This document shows, one piece after another, positions 10,341 through 22,339 of a stretch of 64,000 bases of DNA (the first letter of the stretch is position 1; each line of letters starts with the position of its first letter). The stretch is from assembly GCA_947462335.1 (NCBI GenBank), contig OX381709.1:62798609-62862608 (forward strand), read 5' to 3'. The DNA comes from Harmothoe impar. Lineage: Eukaryota; Annelida; Polychaeta; Phyllodocida; Polynoidae. Under the pieces are notes generated by a model. That model saw nothing but the letters and a program-made list of their open reading frames with translations, ran no database searches and had not been told where the DNA came from. The translations under genes were made by a program, and so were the position numbers.

Positions 10341-12369
10341 GGGGGCCGCGGGAATTAGTTTTACTCTTTGGTGTTAGCCCTAAAAGTTCCTAACTTATCA
10401 TAGCGCCCGGCAAGTGGCCATCGGGGAACTGCTGGTATAGACAGGCCAATAAGTCCCGACACCTCAGAGCAGCTCACACCTGCTCTATGCGTAGACTGCT
10501 TTTGACGTAGGGCAGACCAACTACCACGGTTCTTTAAGGTGGTTTCATATAACCATTGGACTTTAATACACCTGTCGTCGGTAACGTTATCCATTCACCT
10601 GCCATCATCACAATACATCCAAGTCTGTAAAACGTTTATTTTTGCCATTGCATTGCCCCATAAATATGGCCGTTAGTGGCCACACCCTGCATTCATACAC
10701 ACAGGACGGGTTAAAGTCACCAATACTAAATATGCCAGTTTAATTGGCAATGGCCTGTAAGATAAACTGGAAAGGGCATCTGCCTTAACTAAAGTAACCC
10801 TAATTTGACAGAGGAAATGTAAATATAAGTACTCATTGTATAGTTCATGGTCATGTTAGCATTTCTGCTCCGCTCATATATCATATTTATTGCAAACCCA
10901 TTTGTTAAACGAGCATGTCCCTGAGTGGTTGACCCACTTACTGAGAGCTGCTCATTAGTTGTGAGTGCCTGTGGCAGGGGGAAGTATCTGGTAATAGCTA
11001 TGTGATGACAAACAGAAAAGGACATAGTCTTTAGTATGGTCATTAGAAAGGTAGGAATGTTATCAGTAACAGTGGGATTGAGGCATACAAATGAAGATAT
11101 TTATACCCTAGGTGAATATCCTAGATATCAATTAAACTGCGAGCTGTTCATTAAGGTGTGAGGTATCCGGATTGCCCTGGCTTTCCAGATTAATTTTGCA
11201 TATTGTGTATAAGATGTTCACTTGTCTGTACACCGACTGTTGGAGACAGCACAACTAAATCTCCCTATATCATATTGAATAGACACATGCCATACATCTA
11301 ATCACATCTCCCGGCCAGGAGCTCCTCCCACATGCCCTGTCTGCCCTCCACCGCTAACTCCTCCACGCTCAACTGCCAATGACACGAATAGATTTGATGA
11401 CTTCCCTCTGTGTCCCTACCTTAAACTCATCATACCACAGCGACACTTAGGTAGAAACGTACTTTTTCCGTTGTAGATGGGTGAGACGCTGATCCTGTGG
11501 GCTAAATTACATAGTGAGAGGTAAATCGGCCTAGCAGCAGGGGACAAATAGATCATGTATTTTTCACCAAGCTGGTGCTGATGGCTGGCTTTCATGTAGG
11601 ATCTAGTAGGCAAGGTACTTGAAAGAGTTGGTCCCCTGATTTGAGAAGTGCCGTGTCTACTAAAATACATCTGTATTGTGTTATCAGGTTCGCAGTCAAG
11701 TGGGAAATTTAATCAAGTAGATATGAGACGTAGAGAGGTTTATGTACAAGATAGAGGTAACTATATTATCCCCATGTGCTATACAATGAATGCGTACAGA
11801 CAAACTGACTTGGTCAGACATGTTTAATATTTTCAGAACGACCTACGTGTCTACTTGCTTGTCTCACTGCTTCCTGTTCCTGAGGTAAATCTCAAGAAGT
11901 CCAGCTCTGGTGAAGTGTGGGCGATAATTGTTAATCTGACCCTGACTATCAGCACGAGCTAACGTTTATCTGCGAGCCACCATCATACTACGAAGGGTGT
12001 ATACCATAGCATAAACCACCTATAATGAACATTTTAATATTGTATGCGTTGTTAACAAACACCTACATCCACTCTTGCCCTAATCTGAAAGTACCTGAGC
12101 ATTAGTCACATTTCGATTTGTAAACTGCGAACAGAGTATGGGATATCCTTGTGGGACACGATGGCAATTACATTTTTTTGCGGACACAGACCTGTTAGTT
12201 CATTAAACCAATACAGTAAATTGATAAGGACATTGAAATGACAATTTCCCCATATTCACTGTTCGAGTATTAAAACTACATGATGCTTAAACCAATAAAA
12301 ATTACATGATGTACAAACCAGAGTATACAAAATGTCTGGAGCCAAGCCCAAGCACACAAAACTGTTTGT

Positions 12370-13680
12370 TAGAGTTATGAGACATCCTTTATAATCATAA
12401 CATAAATATTTTCACTGTAAACAAATGTACATCAGAAGAGCTTTCAGCACAAAGCGTTTTAGCACTGTTTAGCTTCATATAGTCAGATGCAATACAACAA
12501 ACCCTTTAAAGAACACCGTGTGAATGCCTTATGCCCTTTTGACAGCATGTTACCCTTACCTAGAAATATTTGAGCGAAGTAAGATATCTGCAACATGATG
12601 TTGTGTACCTTAAGGACTCAGTTGAATTTGATGTCCTAGCACAGTGTTCATGTTACACTTCCTAGAGTTGTTGCAATACCTTTCTACTGCATTTTGATGC
12701 ATGCATCATGCTGTCCTTATAGAGTAAAACATATGAAAATAGCATCGAGATATTAACCTTGAGCATTGCTGAAGGAATTAAAAAAGACTTTGCCCTATGA
12801 AGTAGACCTGATCAACATTAGTGCGTTACAGTAGTAATTCACATCTGCTTTGATAATATGCAGGAGCCCTTCCTACTTCGGAATGTAAACGTCATTTTTC
12901 ATTTGTAAACTTCCTAGTACAGGCTTTGTACACACTTAAGTGGAGACTACGGAAGACGACGGTAAGGTTTCCTGCTGACAGCAGTGATGTGTTGATCGCC
13001 GATCGCCTCCTGGATTTGTATTTGTATATAATTTCTTTTCTTTTTAGACACAAATGTTTTATCCATGGATCCTGTTGTCACCAGTTTGGTTCACATGGAG
13101 CCTGTGAACCTGCTGTTCAGAGTAATTCCAGACTTGTGAATTTCCTGGAAATAGGCGCATTTTTCATAACAGAAAGGGGTTTTATTGTGTTGGCTCAATT
13201 AGTCTTGTATGTCGATAGGCAGACGTGTGTTGTACACTAGGCTGTCGGCATGGTAATGTTTTTACAACATGCCTCCTGTCAGGAGCTAATTAATGAAGGA
13301 CTATGTAAAGCACAGTTTTAAGTGCCCTTGTTGTGTAAATGAGCAGGTGTACTTAAATTTGCAACAGCACGGGCAGGAGCTATACGCTGCTGCGCTGTAT
13401 GAAATGTGTACCAATCAGTACTTGCACTATCTATGCTTGTGTAGACAGTTTATTTTGATAATAGATAATTGCATCCAATTTATGGTTTGACGTCCTTATC
13501 CATTAATCTGTGTTCCCTGATGAATTGCACACATAGAAAGGTTGCGCTTTGAGACGAAAATGTCATCATACATTACTTTTTCTACAATTGTATCAAATAC
13601 AGAGCCCACTTTCCTCTCCAATAACGAATTTGAAATGTTCAAGTCCATGTTTTAAGAAGGTCAAATTGGCTCATAAGAAA
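12370..13680. repeat. Diverged tandem duplication II, left unit
   Basis: Collinear with 13915-15020. Landmarks include AGAGTTATGAGACAT at 12373 and 13920, GAGCTAATTAATGAAGGACT at 13281 and 14659, and ATCTATGCTTGTGTA near 13431 and 14786. The 3' parts share an AAATGTCATCATA block. It is better preserved than duplication I. No coding potential beyond chance frames. Confidence 0.88.
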
Positions 13681-13686
13681 TTGATA

Positions 13687-13778
13687 ATGACCACCGTCCA
13701 CTGGGCTGTAATCGGCCGAAATTATGTAGAAAATGTATGGGCTTAATTGGCCAAAGTTCCCCAATGGACGGTGGCCAT
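13687..13778. mobile_element. Small 92-bp fold-back element
   Basis: Left arm ATGACCACCGTCCACTGGG pairs with right arm CCCAATGGACGGTGGCCAT, with inner GGCC words continuing the symmetry. It lies exactly between the two units of duplication II and is absent from the homologous position in the unit, which suggests insertion. No target duplication is obvious. Confidence 0.55.
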
Positions 13779-13914
13779 CAGGACTCATGAAAACACCAGT
13801 TGCCACATGTTCATTGTTTAAAGTGCTATCTTCAGATTTGTGTCTGGTTGTACTAACAAAACCATCACGGAATATCTTGAGCCACAGACAAACATACATA
13901 GCTGTCTATTAATC

Positions 13915-15020
13915 TATGCAGAGTTATGAGACATTCTTTATAATGTTGATATCTTTACTATAAATGTACACAATAAAAGCTTTCAACATGATATGAAATC
14001 AGTACACTATCTCGTATCACATAGCAATCTTTTATAAGCACTGCTGAGTTTCATTATAGTCAAACGCAATACTATTAACCCCTTAAGGGCAGCACGGTGC
14101 GTTAATGAACTATGTCCTTTTGGCATGCATGCAGCACTAGCGAGTGACTCCCAGAGGCTCCATATGATTACATGGCTGGTGAGTAAATTGCTGGCGCTGC
14201 ATTGGCCCTTCATGGTTACAATTTATTGCACATGAACCTTGAAGCATCAAGCTGCCCTTATAGATTTCAGAACGAAACATGATAAGGATATAGCACAAAA
14301 AAATAACATTGAGTGCTACTGTATAGCCATAGCTACTCTATCCAGTAGACTGAAAGTAGAGTGAAATATGTTCATACCAAAGCTTTGGCATAGATTGTTT
14401 ATAAAGTAGAGACCTGTTTTACGTTAGTAACTTTTACTTTGCTAATGTGGAGGGCCTTGCTACTTCATTTCTCATTTCCTTCCTAGTGCGGAGCAATTCC
14501 AGACATTGTATTTACAATGTACTGAAACTAGAACAGTTTTTCATAACAGAAAGGGTTGTATCCTGTCGGCCCCATTAGCCTTGCATGTTGATAGGCGGAT
14601 GTGTGTTTTACACAATGCTGTCAACATGATAATGTTTTCACAAACTATGTCCTGTAAAGAGCTAATTAATGAAGGACTATGTAAGGCACGGTTTTAAGCG
14701 CCCTTTTTGCCTAAGTGGGCAGGTGTACTTGGGAGGAGCAATATGCTGAAGTACTATTATATTTGTGTACCGAGCGAGACTTGCGCTATCTATGCTTGTG
14801 TACACACTTTATATTAGTAATGAATCAAGTTTATGATATGATAAGCTGACCCATTATCCTGTGTACCATTATGAAATCGTACAACACTAATAAAGGTTGG
14901 GCTTTTGAAATGTCATCATAGATTTCTTTTTCTAGAGGTGTACCAAATACAGGAATTCATTTTCCTCTTCAATAACCAATTTAAAATGTCCTCAATTTGG
15001 AAAAAGGTCAAGTGGCCCAC
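13915..15020. repeat. Diverged tandem duplication II, right unit
   Basis: Second copy of the 12370-13680 unit in direct orientation, slightly shorter because of several deletions. The 3' end (GGTCAAGTGGCCCAC near 15007) corresponds to GGTCAAATTGGCTCA near 13659. The spacer between copies holds the fold-back at 13687-13778. Confidence 0.88.
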
Positions 15021-15779
15021 GTTAATATTAGTTTCGGATGCCCATCAGAAAATGTCAGAGATATGATGCTGAGCCAAGATTAACGGTAAACACACTTTGA
15101 GTCAGGTATGGGTAATATCATTGATATGAGCTACCATTTATGAGTATTTGAGATACTCCTATCCAATGAAGTAAAAGGAATATTTAAAAAAAAATAATTT
15201 TTAACCTTAAAATCATGGTACCCAATAGAATTCACCCACATTCATTTCAGTATTAAGGCATAAGCATGATCTTAAAGGCCGTAAAGAAATCGGACAAAAC
15301 CAATCTGTTCTTGGTGGTGTTAGGTTTTCTCTTTGAACGCTGCAATAGTAACAATACGCCTGTATAGTTACGATCAGGTGTTTGTGCTAAAATGAGCGAT
15401 ATTATTATTTACCCTTTTTTTTTTTGTTAAATAATGACCACACCATAAGCAAAGGTAACTGTAATAGGCTAGGCTTATGCTAAGAGCCTATAGCACTTTC
15501 ATCAAAGATAAGGATCGCGGATGTACCCTCCAATTTCTGATACATATCAATATACCTCAGAAACCCCTGATGCCGAACAACCTTGGTCCCCCCACCCCAT
15601 TTGTATTAAAGCATACTGTGTACATTACAAGCATGTTTTATATTCCGTATTATGACATACCACTATGCGAAACACAAGGTTCAGGCTTTGAGGAAGTGAC
15701 CCTTAAGATGGGAATTTAAAGGCCAAAGCAAGGCAGCTCTGACGTCTGTTGCCGTTAGGGGGAGCCACTCATCAGCTTG

Positions 15780-15838
15780 TCACCAGGTGGCGTCCAGCCG
15801 TGGGACTCTGTGATCTCACCCCAGACGCCTCCTGGTGG
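15780..15838. promoter_or_regulatory. Two convergent CTCF-like sites
   Basis: TCACCAGGTGGCGT at 15780-15793 (plus) and CCACCAGGAGGCGT read on the minus strand at 15825-15838 each match 12 of 14 positions of the bilaterian CTCF core CCASYAGRKGGCRS. They face each other 31 bp apart in a GC-richer stretch. Occupancy is unproven. Confidence 0.35.
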
Positions 15839-16254
15839 CGCAGGTGAGAACCCCCAGGTAGGCCCATGGTTCAGGAGGTTCACGACTAGCTGAACGCACT
15901 GGCTGTGGGGTAGGGAGGGTACTTAAGTAAAGGGAAGAGTAAAGTTGAGGTATGGTGGGGGTGAAGTAAACAAGGAAGGTTAGGTACAGTGTGGAGAAGT
16001 ACCCACATGTACATCCTCTGATCGCAGCTGCATAACTAAAGGTGTCTAACATTTATGTTCGGGTTGTCCTGGCTCTAATAACAACAATAAATCAACAGAT
16101 GAATTACAACCGTCTGAACTATTTACCACTTCGAATAGGTGCAGAGCAACTGAATCTGTCACGCCATTATTTGAAGAGGTGTTAAAGGTTCGCCTGGGTA
16201 TAAAGTGGGCAGCCTCCACTGTGGGCACCACTTTGCTTTTTACTGTAGAGGAGG

Positions 16255-16291
16255 AAAACTTGGACCTTTAAGAAAACTTGGACCTTTAAGG
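16255..16291 (+). repeat. Short direct repeat
   Basis: The 18-mer AAAACTTGGACCTTTAAG occurs twice with no spacer, a recent local duplication in otherwise unique intron sequence. Confidence 0.8.
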
Positions 16292-18114
16292 GCCCAGCGC
16301 CCCTATATATACGGCTGAGTACCTGTCCCGAAGGCGCTCTGACTGTTACTAGACGTGCAGTAAGAACTGCGGGTTTAAGCTCACACCATAAGTTAACCTT
16401 CCAGCACACAGCAATCCAAAACCACAGACAGGGAGGTAGAGATTTACACTGTTCGTCACAGTGTTTATTTACCCTGTGTATCCAACCTCTACAGTTCGGC
16501 CTGACGACGCATGCGCCCACAGACTCCCATAGATCACCCAGAACGAGGTCGGGAAAGCTGTACTTCCGGTTTGGCAGGTGGCGGCCAGGAGGACCCTGGT
16601 TGGGGGCGGGTTGGGAGAGATATGGGTGGGTTGAGACGTGCAGTTAACATATAGAACCATTGTGGACGGGGGCTTTGTAGGGGGAGGCAGGTATCTGTCT
16701 GCCCTATTGTAAAGGTCACAGACAATACGGCGGCTTCCGGCGCAGAACCTTCTTTGATGTGGGACTGGCGGCCATGTTGAAGAGCTAGACGCCGTGTTTC
16801 AGGGTGAGATCACTGTGGCTGGGGGCACACACGTGACCACCACACTGTGAGCATGTTCACACCAACCTTTGACCCAGGGTCAGGGACGCCTCAGGGGACA
16901 GAAAAGTAAGGCTGGCATTAGAGAGTTGTGAACAGTAATTGAAGCAACCTCTGATCTGCCGTAGCGGTGCCTTCCATGAGTGGCTTCACTGCGGTTAACC
17001 AGATTTGCATGCACGGTTTATCCCTTTTATCAGAGCTTATCAGAGTGACGGAGCAATATTATTCAATAGGATAATTGTGACATCCATCCTAAAACCAAGA
17101 AACCTTTTGGTTGTTCAACAGAATTCATTACTGCTTTTCCGACAAAAAACACACTCTTCCTTTCTCCTATGGCCAACCTGATTTCCCGTGTTGAATTCCC
17201 ATACAGACAATCATTCTAATCCAGAGGGCCATCCATTCTCATTCACCTGCTTGTGTTCACTGCAGAAACACACTGGCTGGTGAGGGAACAGGTGGAGATA
17301 AGGGTGCTCGATCAGACTGCACAACAGCCCACCTTTCACACGCCTTTAAGTTATCGTGTTCCACAAATACAATGGACAACAATCCAGCCGTAAGCTGTTT
17401 ATCGCCGGCAGCCGCTGTAACACCCATCATACCATGCATCAGCAGGTTCTAGGTGGGAACAGCGGTAAAGAAGCCAGCTGAAAATGGCTGCCTACGGTAC
17501 TCCTCCTACCTCAGGAAATGGCTGACAACACGTCAACCAGAGACAGAAAGGTTAGGGGAGTGATCTTACAGGGAGGCACACTTGATCTCCTTCATCATGA
17601 CACTGAAGGAGCAGGTGTCGTATCAACTGATTGTAACGCCCACATAAACCCAGAGAAACCAGAGATGCACGGCAACACCTCTCTCGTACTACTGCGCTAG
17701 ATTGTATGACGGCTATGACACATTTGACACCATATGTAGGCATCATCAGGTGCTAACAATTCACTAAGCAGCTTTGTGCTATTATATGTATATGCATTCA
17801 TTGCCCAGGGGCGGAGAAATCTATGCATCACAACAACAGTATACAGCAATAAATAACGACAAAGGTCAAAAGGAATCGTGACTCTTCTGTTAAAAAAGTT
17901 CCTTGGGCGATTCGTTATTGTGGTTTCCTCATTACGAAGTCACAACTAGTAGAACGCGCCTCCCTGCCCCTGACCCATGCCAACTGCTCTGAGTACACAG
18001 TTACCCCGAGGTCAGGCCATGCAAACTTAATGCCTCTTGTTTAGCAGTTCAATTTCCTTTTTCAACTCTAACCTTTCCCGCGAGCCACCCCTATAACACT
18101 TCTGTGGGAGTTGC

Positions 18115-18300
18115 TCGGACCTCCTGCTGGAGCTGCTCAATCACCCTCTGACATTACACCCTAAGCCAGCAGGGGTGACACACTCCCCCTTGAAATAGCT
18201 CTCCTCACCCTCACCTTCTACCCCATGCAACATGTAGACAGACCGAGCACCCCAGAGCAGTTCCCAGCAACTCGGACTCTAGGAGCAGCAGGTGCCGAAG
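18115..18300. repeat. Dispersed repeat carrying GAGCWGCTC, copy at 18.2 kb
   Basis: Counterpart of 10180-10340 (see shared end blocks there). It contains GAGCTGCTC at 18130 and the variant GAGTTGCTC near 18113. No coding potential. Confidence 0.55.
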
Positions 18301-19308
18301 CAATCAGGAGGTGTCCAGCCGTTTTTTGAGCTCGTCACTACCAGTGTTTAGTTGCTCCAAACTCGGATAGGGGGCGTGCTGAGGGTGTACTCCCCCTGGT
18401 GAGTGTTGTCCGTACTCCCAGCAGGAGACTGTACTGTTTGGCGTCCGCTTTCTTACCTGGTAGGTCATGATTATACACGGAATACAAGTGTATCTCTTAT
18501 CACCTACTGCGTTGAAGCAACGTTCACCACTAGTAAACAGGGTCTCATGTGGCCTTATAAGAAGAGGGCATTTTAGTAAACATCTTACCTTTAAACCCGA
18601 TAAACCCATATAGTCCCCTGTATTGTGCCTTTGAAAACGTGTTATGTATATTTCTATAAGGCTGAGGTATGACACAGTTTGGTTGGTATGTAAACCAGTC
18701 AGGAAAATGTGATTGAAGAGAACTTTTTGAAATAGCATGCCATCCTTAACCTTCGGCGCTACCAAGCATGTAAATGAACAGATTGTAGATACGACAGGGG
18801 ACAGGCTGACATCTATTCCACCAACCAGGAGGCATCTATACAGCTGACCTGACCGACAGGAAATTAACCACGTGACTACCCAGCGTCCTGCTGACCTAAA
18901 TAGCCTTAAAACACCCAGGAGGGACTGAGAAGCACTTAGGTCCCTTACCCCGCCGCGCCAATCTCCCCTATTTCTGTAAAGGATTTATTCCCCGGGAATT
19001 CACAAGCCCCGGCTCAGGGGCCGAAATGAGGCTTCACTCCCCGGGGCAGTGGGCTTCCGTCAAGGCCAACTGCCACTTTCACCACCAGGGGTCATCGTGG
19101 CAGCAGCTCGGAGGTAGGGGTGGGCATCAGACTGTAGTGATTCTCTTTTGGCGTCCAGTAAAATATGCTGAGTGCTCAAACCATTAACGATGCATTGGGC
19201 AATGTTTTCAATATTAAATTCAGTAGTTATGAGCTCTGGATATACTTAGTAAGAATATTACTCGAACATAGGTAAGTGCAGTTATATGGCCTTGGACCCT
19301 CATAAAAT

Positions 19309-19480
19309 TCGACATGGTGACATGGGCCATTGTGAGACTTGGTGACATGGGACAGGAAGAAAAATAAGATAAAACCATGAGACATTGGGAATTTCTTAAA
19401 ATCGATATTGCGACATGGGCATATCTTTAAATCGATGTGGCGACATGGCTATTTCTTGAAATCGACATGGGACATGGGGA
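19309..19480 (+). repeat. Degenerate 30-bp minisatellite
   Basis: Three units of about 30 bp with the pattern GACATGG-(G)CTATTTCTTRAAATCGA are clear from 19381 to 19470, and shorter GACATGG words precede and follow. Units differ by several substitutions. Confidence 0.7.
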
Positions 19481-19527
19481 CCCTCCTATTAAGGGCCCCA
19501 GTTATGACAAGAACCATTCAACTATAT

Positions 19528-19559
19528 GAGCAGCTCTAGCAGGGCGGTTTGAGCAGCTC
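19528..19559 (+). repeat. Pair of GAGCAGCTC motifs
   Basis: Exact copies at 19528-19536 and 19551-19559 lie 23 bases apart in the same orientation, in sequence unlike the other clusters. Confidence 0.85.
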
Positions 19560-20501
19560 AGTCTGTAAGGCTCATTTGGGAGAGCACCAGCTGCATAACC
19601 TGAGGGATGGGCTTTGTTCCTGCCCCCTCCGAGAGGGCCTTAACAGCAACAACTATCACAACAGTCAAACGGGCTGTTAGGCTCTAGCACTGCCAAGGCG
19701 CCGTGAAGGATTGGCCAAGCCGCCTGGAGGCTGGAGCAGTCCCCAGACAGGGGCCACAGGGCCCGGGCAGGTTCCTTATCGGTTCCAGTGGGGCAGGCTG
19801 GAGGTGGGTGCAGGGGTCGGGGCTGCATGCCTCCCAGCTAATGGCGCCGCGCTCAAATGTTAGTTTGGGGACCTGAGGGGTCCCCCGACTTCCGGAACAA
19901 TAGCGCCACCGACGGCTGCTGTGGAAAACAGCGACCCAGAGGGTAACGTTAATCCTAGATAAGCTTATACCGGGTGGGCTTTGGCAGGGTAAGACATATT
20001 GGCTGTGGGATGTGTATGGAATCTCCCTATAGGTCTGTCTGCAGCCAACTACTATGGATTGTGTTTCTTCATCCATAATTAATGCGCCTTTTGTAATGAC
20101 GCAAATACAATGTGTTCTTTGTATGAGACGAACATTATCTCATAAATATGATAGGGATAATTCCGTATTTAATGTAGTTATCCCTTTTATTATTGTATTT
20201 AGCTAATTTAACGATAGAATTACACTGATCGTGATGTAATTAGATATCAGATTGGATGGGAGTTTGAAAGCAATTCCCCTTTTGCTTTTGAAATGTAAAC
20301 GCTGTAGGAATACACCTTTACAAACCCGCCGCTATTGCTGCATTCTCATTCACCATTTGTTACACATCTACCTCTATGTGAATTCAATGCAGCAGAGCCC
20401 CTGCATGCATACAGCAGTGCCAAATGCTGATGTCACCGAGGCAGCTGAATACATAGACATACACTGTATGCATAATAAACCACTCCTTACATTCACACAC
20501 A

Positions 20502-20526
20502 TATATATATACATATATATATATAA
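20502..20526. repeat. (TA) microsatellite
   Basis: Imperfect TATATA run interrupted by one ACATA. Confidence 0.85.
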
Positions 20527-21361
20527 GGTATTAGGCAGCTATTATCACACACGACATATCATATGGTAGCCCTAGTTCTGCTTCACAACTGTATCTGCAT
20601 CCTTATCAATGGTATCTAGATGTACTTTGCATATTAGGTAGATAAGGTTTCATGGGGCACTGATGGTGTCTTGTGCAGATGGTGTGTCTAGTGGGAACCA
20701 TTGAGGCCAGATGGCCCTCCAGGGTGTAATGCCTCCAGCGCCTAGAAGTACCAAATGACGCCCCTGAGCCCTCCAGGGCTTTGGGATTACTTTCCCAAAA
20801 AGCTAAAACCTTAATCCTTCACCGAGAACTGTAAAAACCCTTCCTACGGTTAGTGTTCATAATGGTAATTGTTGCGAGGGTTAAAAAATACAGAAAGACG
20901 TCTTCATGGTCCAGATTTAAGCTTGGAAGATATCATGTCGAGAGGGTACGGGTATATAGAAATTAATGACAGTTTGTGGCAATTCTCTTCGTTTGTAAGT
21001 AGTGTTGCAGTTCGTAGTTCATAAACCCATACCAAAAGTCTATAGGTGGGATAATTTAAGGAAGCATTTCTGTAGGGATGGACTGGACCTTTAATTTAAA
21101 ATTATGCTGACTTAATTCTATACACATTTTATATTCGCATGTTCAGCACCGGCCAGCCCTGCTAAAATGGAGAACATGTAATGGATAGTGCCATCCTGTC
21201 TGGGGACTATAGACGACAGCAGACTAGCACCTTTACTTTAGACGGGAGGCTGGTCTTGTAACGAATCCCTAAACCTGATACCAGCATTACACCACCAATC
21301 TACAAAGTGCATTTAGGTACATGGCCTCGCATCGTCCTTATTCCATGTGTGTGGTACTCAC

Positions 21362-21496
21362 GTAGTTGGGCTTGAGGTCGATGTGGTTGTGCTCGATCCC
21401 GTCGTCAAGGATGGTGATCACCACCCCCCTGCCGGTGTAGCCCTTCCTCCAGGCCGGAATAATGTTCATGTCGTAGCCGCCTGTGGCGCCCCCATG
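21362..21496 (-). CDS. Furin/PCSK-like proprotein convertase, exon B (catalytic Asp region)
   Basis: This 135-bp, 45-codon exon carries the first catalytic motif of the S8 subtilase domain. It reads MNIIPAWRKGYTGRGVV, then ITILDDGIEHNHIDLKPNY. The Asp in ILDDGIE is the catalytic-triad Asp of the family, and the Asp of NHIDL lies where furin has a calcium ligand. The usual NHPDL is NHIDL here, and related convertases vary at this position. The acceptor is TTGGTTTGCAG before CATGGG, the donor is TAC followed by GTGAGT, and both ends are phase 0. The 7-residue stretch HGGATGG between the QWYL block of the previous exon and YDMN is the variable linker of the family. Codon use is GC-richer than the surrounding intron, as expected of a real exon. 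Confidence 0.97.
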
Positions 21497-22039
21497 CTGC
21501 AAACCAAGGAAAACACGTGTGAGTGAGAGGGTCAGTGAGGAATCTTTCAGGATGAAAAACTCTCCGGGTAATTGGCCTAATGTGGCAAATAGCTGTCGGG
21601 CTGCCACTGGAGGTGTAATGTACCAGATATACAGGTGTAATCTCCTCCAGGGTGAAAGGTGTGGCGCTCAGGGGTATGCGAGGGGTGTTAATATGGCAGG
21701 CGTGGCACCAGGGGTTAGCAGGGCTTGGTATAGTGATAGGCCGTCAGAGGTAGCGCCCTAACCGATCTACCATTTGCATTATAAGCTGCCTGCCTGTTGG
21801 GTGCAATCAGGGCCAGTAGATAGCTACCAGCATGACTATAACTACCATATAGCTGTAAAAACGACAAGAGAACACATGAAAGTCCGCAGTATGAGAAGCA
21901 TCTGCAAGGTTTATAATAAAGATATTACCCAGACCTACATAGACACACACATGCGGTTTGAGTTCCTTCACATTGAATACAGAAAGAAACTACAGCTTGC
22001 AGTACTCCTTCTGACAAAACTTTTCCATGGCATATCTGA

Positions 22040-22064
22040 CCTGCCAAGAGAAGACCTTGGCAGG
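22040..22064 (+). other. Perfect 9-bp hairpin
   Basis: CCTGCCAAG and CTTGGCAGG separated by 7 bases. Purpose unknown. Confidence 0.6.
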
Positions 22065-22339
22065 GGGTAGTTGGAGGCTGCTACAACCATCAGGGGAGGT
22101 ATAAATGATGACATACAGTTCTCACCTTGACGTATATGCGCCCTCTCACTGATTCCCCACGCCAATTAACCCCAGCAAGGCCTCACACCTGCCAGACCCC
22201 CCGCGGACTGAGATGTACTCCAGGGTCGGCAGACCTTCACCCCTCCCCCTGCCCATTGAGTGTTTGTCTCACAGGTGAATATGGTTAGTAAGATGGGTAC
22301 TTCAGGTGTTTCCCATCTAACTTGGGGGTTGAGGCTGAC

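Larger units (their letters stand above)
6472..10953. repeat. Cluster of 11 GAGCWGCTC near-palindromes
   Basis: Exact GAGCAGCTC or GAGCTGCTC (reverse complements of each other) start at 6472, 6907, 7807, 7958, 8526, 10065, 10108, 10269, 10298, 10467 and 10945. Many extend to TGAGCWGCTCA. Some copies sit at matching positions of duplication I, but those at 10.0-10.95 kb do not align with it. The variant GAGCAACTC occurs at 6884. Role unknown. Confidence 0.85.
4557..21361 (-). other. Large intron between convertase exons B and C
   Basis: A 16.8-kb phase 0 intron with donor GTGAGT (at 21361) and acceptor TTTACAG (ending 4557). It contains two diverged tandem duplications (6.2-8.8 and 12.4-15.0 kb), a G-tract MITE (7155-7452), a small fold-back (13687-13778), a 30-bp minisatellite (19.3-19.5 kb), a (TA)-rich microsatellite, 14 of the 22 GAGCWGCTC near-palindromes, and NRF1-like and CTCF-like sites. 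The parts not covered by separate entries (for example 8.8-10.0, 11.0-12.3, 15.0-15.7, 16.9-18.1 and 19.6-21.3 kb) show no recognisable gene or repeat. Confidence 0.9.

Noticed and set aside
18304..18765. 153-codon open frame on the minus strand
   Set aside because: No recognisable domain, no convincing splice sites, and lengths like this occur by chance in 64 kb of six frames.
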